A stretch of DNA of 64,000 bases, from contig NZ_JACBFQ010000001.1 of assembly GCF_021401125.1 (NCBI RefSeq), positions 930,001 to 994,000 of the forward strand. The letters run 5' to 3'. Position 1 is the stretch's first letter, and each line of letters opens with the position of its first letter. Both the position numbers and the translations under genes were made by a program. Below, piece after piece: positions 60,801 to 64,000 of this stretch. The notes beneath the pieces are model-generated. The model was not told the origin of the DNA. It made no database searches and was given only the letters and a program-made list of their open reading frames with translations. This DNA comes from Xanthobacter sp. NM-59 (lineage in GTDB: Bacteria; Pseudomonadota; Alphaproteobacteria; Rhizobiales; Xanthobacteraceae).

Positions 60801-62953
60801 GGCTCCCCTGGCCGCTGATCGCCGCCATGGTGGCGCCGGGCCTCGCCCTGGCGCTGTGGCTGGCGCTTGGCGCCGTGGGCTTCTATGCCACCCTCGACGC
60901 GCCGGCGGCGGCCGCCCTGGCCGCCGCGCTCGGCCCGCTGTTGGAAACCCACGGCATGCTGGTGCTGTTCTGGTGGCTCGTGGCCGCCAGCGTCGGCGCC
61001 TGGGCGGTGCAGGTCCTCCATGAGCGATATATGGCGGCCCCCGCCCGCCTTGCGGAAGGCGCGCGTGTGCTGGTGAGCGATGCCTCGGCGCCGCCTGTGG
61101 CCGCCGGTGGCGATGCCGCGGCCCGAACCATTGCCGATGCGCTCAATGCCCTTTCCCAGGAGCGGCGCACACTGAAGCAGGAGATGGCGCGGCTGGTGGA
61201 GGATGCGAGCCACGCGGTGGCGCATCAGCGCGACCAGCTCGGGGCCCTGGTGGCGGAGCTGCAGCAGAGCGTGGTGGTGTGCAATCTGGAAGGCCGCATC
61301 CTGCTTTACAATGCCCGCGCCCGTGCCTTGTGCCGCCGCATTTCCCGCGCGCCGGGCGGAGCCGGTGGCGCGGAGCTGATCGGCCTCGGGCGTTCCATCC
61401 ATGGCGTGGTGGACAAGGCGCTTATCGACCATGCCCGCGAAAGCGTGGACCGGCGCATTGTGCGCGGGGAGCCGGCGCCCTCCGCCCGCTTCGTCACCCA
61501 CACCCCGTCGGGGCACCTGCTGCGCGTCAGCCTCGCGCCCGTGCGGGAAGCCGCCGAGGGGGCGCCGGCCACCGGCTACGTGCTCCTGTTGGACGACATC
61601 ACCGAGGAATACGAGGCCGAGGCTCATGCCGACCGGCAATGGCTGACCCTGACCGAAACCAGTCGCGCGGGCCTCGCCAGCATCCAGGCCGCGCTCGACA
61701 TGCTGGACTATCCCGATCTCGAAACCGAGGAGCGCGAGCGCTTCCAGGCGGTGGTGCGGGAGGAGGTGGCGGCCATGGGCGAGCGCATCACCGCCCTGGC
61801 GGCGGAGGCCTCCAGCGCCAGCAAGGCCCGCTGGCCGCTCCAGGACATGCTGGGTGCCGACCTCATCGCCGCAGCCTCCCACCACATCGCCGAGGCCACC
61901 GGGCTGGCGGTCACGGCCGATACGGTGGAGGGCGAGCTGTGGCTGAGCGTGGACAGCTTCTCGCTCATCGCCGCCCTCACTTTCCTGGCCCGCTGCGCGG
62001 TGGAGGGGCGTGAGGCCCCGGACCTGGAATTGCGCGTGTCGCGCGCGGACGGGCGCGCCCATCTCGACCTGTGCTTTGCGGGCGGCGCCGCGATCGCGGC
62101 CGGCTGGCAATCCTCGCCCATGGATGGCGCCGGCGGCGGCTCGCCCCTGAGCGTGCGCGATGTGGCCGAGCGCCATGGCGGAGAGGTGTGGCTGGAACAT
62201 GCGCGCACGGGCGGAACGCCACGCGCCGTCTTCCGCTTCCTTCTGCCGCTGGCCTCCGCCGCTGCCGACACCGCGGCGCATGCGGGCGAGAGTCGGCCCG
62301 AATTCTACGACTTCGACCTGTTCGCCGCGAGCGAAGGCCACCACGAGCGCGACGACCGCCCGCTGGGGGAGCTGGCCTTCACCGTCTTCGACACCGAGAC
62401 CACCGGCCTTGACCCGGCAGGGGGTGACGAGATCATCCAGATCGGCGCCACCCGCATCGTCAATGGCAAGCTGCTCAAGGCGGAATGCTTCGACCAGCTG
62501 GTGAATCCCGGCCGCTCCATTCCCGAGGCGGGCATTGCCATCCACGGCATCCGGCCGGCAATGGTGCGCGGCCAGCCCGCCATCGGCGAGGTGCTGCCCG
62601 CCTTCCATGCCTTCGTCTCCGACACCGTGCTGGTGGGCCACAACGTGGCATTCGACCTGCGTTTCCTGAAGCTGAAGGAGGCCGCCACCGGCGTCGTCTT
62701 CGATCAGCCCGTGCTGGACACGCTGCTGCTCGCCTCCATCGTGCACCCCAATGCGGAGGCCCAGAGCCTGGAGGCCATCGCCGCGCGGCTGGGCATTACC
62801 GTATCCGGCCGCCACACCGCGCTGGGGGATGCCCTCGCCTGCGCCGAGGTGTTCATGAAGCTGCTGCCCCTGCTGCAGCAGCAGGGCATCCGCACCCTGG
62901 GCGAGGCCCGCGCCGCCTCCGAAGACTCCTATTACGCGCGCCTGCGCTATTGA
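60797..62953 (+). CDS. Membrane pseudokinase fused to DEDDh 3'-5' exonuclease
   Basis: 718 residues. Two membrane helices (about 6-27 and 52-72) are followed by a coiled coil, a PAS-like domain (VVVCNLEGRILLYN), and a kinase-like region that lacks a phospho-acceptor His (the H-box position reads TETSRAGLASIQ) and the N-box Asn (FLARCAVEG). A complete DnaQ/DEDDh exonuclease makes up the last 200 residues: FDTETTG (Asp532, Glu534), GHNVAFDLRF (Asp620), and RHTALGDAL (His673, Asp678). It overlaps the receiver gene by ATGA. The exonuclease should be active on DNA or RNA. Why it is membrane-tethered and coupled to acetate signalling is unknown. Confidence 0.88.
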   Translation: MRLPWPLIAAMVAPGLALALWLALGAVGFYATLDAPAAAALAAALGPLLETHGMLVLFWWLVAASVGAWAVQVLHERYMAAPARLAEGARVLVSDASAPPVAAGGDAAARTIADALNALSQERRTLKQEMARLVEDASHAVAHQRDQLGALVAELQQSVVVCNLEGRILLYNARARALCRRISRAPGGAGGAELIGLGRSIHGVVDKALIDHARESVDRRIVRGEPAPSARFVTHTPSGHLLRVSLAPVREAAEGAPATGYVLLLDDITEEYEAEAHADRQWLTLTETSRAGLASIQAALDMLDYPDLETEERERFQAVVREEVAAMGERITALAAEASSASKARWPLQDMLGADLIAAASHHIAEATGLAVTADTVEGELWLSVDSFSLIAALTFLARCAVEGREAPDLELRVSRADGRAHLDLCFAGGAAIAAGWQSSPMDGAGGGSPLSVRDVAERHGGEVWLEHARTGGTPRAVFRFLLPLASAAADTAAHAGESRPEFYDFDLFAASEGHHERDDRPLGELAFTVFDTETTGLDPAGGDEIIQIGATRIVNGKLLKAECFDQLVNPGRSIPEAGIAIHGIRPAMVRGQPAIGEVLPAFHAFVSDTVLVGHNVAFDLRFLKLKEAATGVVFDQPVLDTLLLASIVHPNAEAQSLEAIAARLGITVSGRHTALGDALACAEVFMKLLPLLQQQGIRTLGEARAASEDSYYARLRY

Positions 62954-63435
62954 GAGCCGACGCGCCCCAGCGGGCGCCGCCCCGGCCCGCCAGGCTGCCA
63001 GTCGCCGGAAGGGATTCGCTGGCGCACCATGCCCGTGCGCGACATCGGCCCCCCTGCCACGTCGTCACCGGCCTCGCGCACGAGCATGAGCGGGACTCGC
63101 CGGCGGCAGGAATTGCCTCGGATCAGGTCAGCGTGCCCGCCTTTTAGCCACCCGGCCGCCGCCGGATGGGGCGCTGCGCCACATGCGCGCCCGTCGCGGG
63201 CTCCGGAATATTACGTATCATCAAGACGTTGCCTCGCCTCGCCCAGACCCCCGCACCGCTGAAATTTTTCTGAAATCCGCCTGAAATTTCAGCTTGAAGC
63301 CGGCGCACATTTAGCTTTGTCTATTACCTAATTCCGGTGGCGATCCTGGCATGGCCAGGGGGCTCCGGTCCTTCACCGCGCGGTGGCTGGCCCGTTGCCA
63401 TCCCTTGCGTTCCTGTCCGTCTCCTGCGGGGTTCC
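62954..63435. other. Intergenic region with the livH-type gene promoter
   Basis: 482 bases with no supportable gene. The first 250 bases are GC-rich without clear features. AT-rich sequence from 63210 on holds the CTGAAAT repeats (63259-63287) and probably the promoter. Confidence 0.5.
63259..63287. promoter_or_regulatory. Three CTGAAAT repeats at 11-bp spacing (Pho-box-like)
   Basis: CTGAAAT occurs at 63259-63265, 63270-63276 and 63281-63287. The third copy begins a perfect palindrome CTGAAATTTCAG (63281-63292). Seven-base repeats with 4-base gaps have the geometry of PhoB sites (CTGTCAT-N4-CTGTCAT), differing at two of seven positions. They lie about 150 bases before the livH-type start. 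Confidence 0.6.
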
Positions 63436-64000
63436 ATGCTCGCTCAGCAGATCGTCAACGGCCTGATGCTCGGGGCCATCTACATGCTGATGGCGGTGGC
63501 CTTCACCCTTGCCATCGGTGTGTTGAACTTCCTCAATTTCTCTTTGCCCGGCCTGTTCATGCTGGGCGGCATGGTGGCCTACGGCTTCATCAAGCTCGGC
63601 TGGCCCACCGTGTTCGCCTTCTCCGCCGCCTTGGCCGCGGCCGCCCTGGTGTCGCTGCTGGTGGAGCGCTTCGCCTACCGGCCCATGCAGGGGGGCGATC
63701 CGGAAGTGCCGCTGGTCTCCTCCCTCGGCTTCCTGGTGCTGCTGGAAAACCTGATGCTGATCTATTTCGGCTCGGACCAGCAGGCCTTCCCGGCTCTGGT
63801 GCCGGACCTCAACTTCCGCTTCGGTGGACTGGTGATCGGCATCGCGCAGCTCGGCTCGCTGGTGCTCTCCGTGCTGCTGGTGCTGTGGCTGTCCTGGTTC
63901 CTGAACTCCACCGCCACCGGCCGCTGCATCCGCACCGTGGCGGAAAACCGCGACACCGCCGTGCTCATGGGCGTGGATACGGGCCGGCTCGTGCCCATGC
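63436..64000 (+). CDS. LivH-type ABC transporter permease (cut by window edge)
   Basis: 188 codons from ATG at 63436 to the window end; the gene continues beyond. Features of branched-chain amino acid/urea-type permeases are QQIVNGLMLGAIYMLMAVAFTLAIGVLNFLNF, where the typical N-G-x-x-x-G-x-x-Y and the I-G-x-L-N-F-x-N-F motif are seen, LVERFAYRPM, and ATGRCIRTVAENRDTAVLMGVD. It forms half of the membrane channel for branched-chain amino acids or related amides. The substrate-binding protein is not upstream, so the rest of the operon should follow to the right. Confidence 0.92.
   Translation, partial: MLAQQIVNGLMLGAIYMLMAVAFTLAIGVLNFLNFSLPGLFMLGGMVAYGFIKLGWPTVFAFSAALAAAALVSLLVERFAYRPMQGGDPEVPLVSSLGFLVLLENLMLIYFGSDQQAFPALVPDLNFRFGGLVIGIAQLGSLVLSVLLVLWLSWFLNSTATGRCIRTVAENRDTAVLMGVDTGRLVPM

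Noticed and set aside
60722-62815. A 697-residue open frame antisense to the pseudokinase-exonuclease gene
   Set aside because: Shadow of a GC-rich gene; the plus strand has complete exonuclease motifs and operon overlaps.
1-64000. CRISPR arrays, rRNA genes and insertion sequences
   Set aside because: No regularly spaced repeats, no rRNA-like sequence, and no transposase with terminal inverted repeats were found on reading both strands.

Overview
The window is GC-rich DNA from an alphaproteobacterium. Gene content (CrbS-like acetate signalling beside actP, TRAP transport, CDP-sugar and KpsMTE genes, DUF2958/AlpA mobile-element genes) fits Hyphomicrobiales, and a Xanthobacter/Azorhizobium-like member of Xanthobacteraceae is my best guess. 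That placement is inference from gene content, not from a search.

Layout. 1-7853 is the right end of an integrative element: a ParB-like gene cut by the window edge, DUF2958, an AlpA-type regulator, a Gabija-type defence pair (gajA-gajB) and a P4-type tyrosine integrase pointing away from the 3' end of guaA, the likely attachment site. 7854-11533 is housekeeping: guaA, then rsmB and mtnN with overlapping ends. 11893-19089 holds a chemoreceptor, a repeat-only RTX protein and a type I secretion ABC/HlyD pair. tRNA-Gly(GCC) and a secreted protein of unknown function follow.

21233-32517 looks like a C5-dicarboxylate (itaconate/mesaconate-type) catabolic locus: LysR regulator, methyltransferase and family III CoA-transferase on one strand; CitE-type lyase, acyl-CoA dehydrogenase, MaoC-type hydratase, a full TRAP transporter and an acyl-CoA synthetase on the other. 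A LysR-type dyad sits in the divergent promoter. 32619-37950 pairs a QseBC-like two-component system with a divergent dsbD/dsbA-like/L,D-transpeptidase envelope cluster. A perfect CTTAAG-N5-CTTAAG repeat lies between them.

39824-48004 is a surface glycan cluster (CDP-glucose synthesis, sugar epimerase, GT2, SDR, two FkbM methyltransferases, TPR-GT41). ppk2 and a KpsM/KpsT/KpsE-like polysaccharide exporter on the other strand follow. 53811-62953 is an acetate module whose genes mostly overlap: DUF485, actP, a CBS-DUF294 protein, a small membrane protein, an SSS-histidine kinase, a receiver-only regulator, and an unusual membrane pseudokinase fused to a DEDDh exonuclease. The window ends inside a LivH-type permease gene preceded by three 11-bp-phased CTGAAAT repeats resembling a Pho box.
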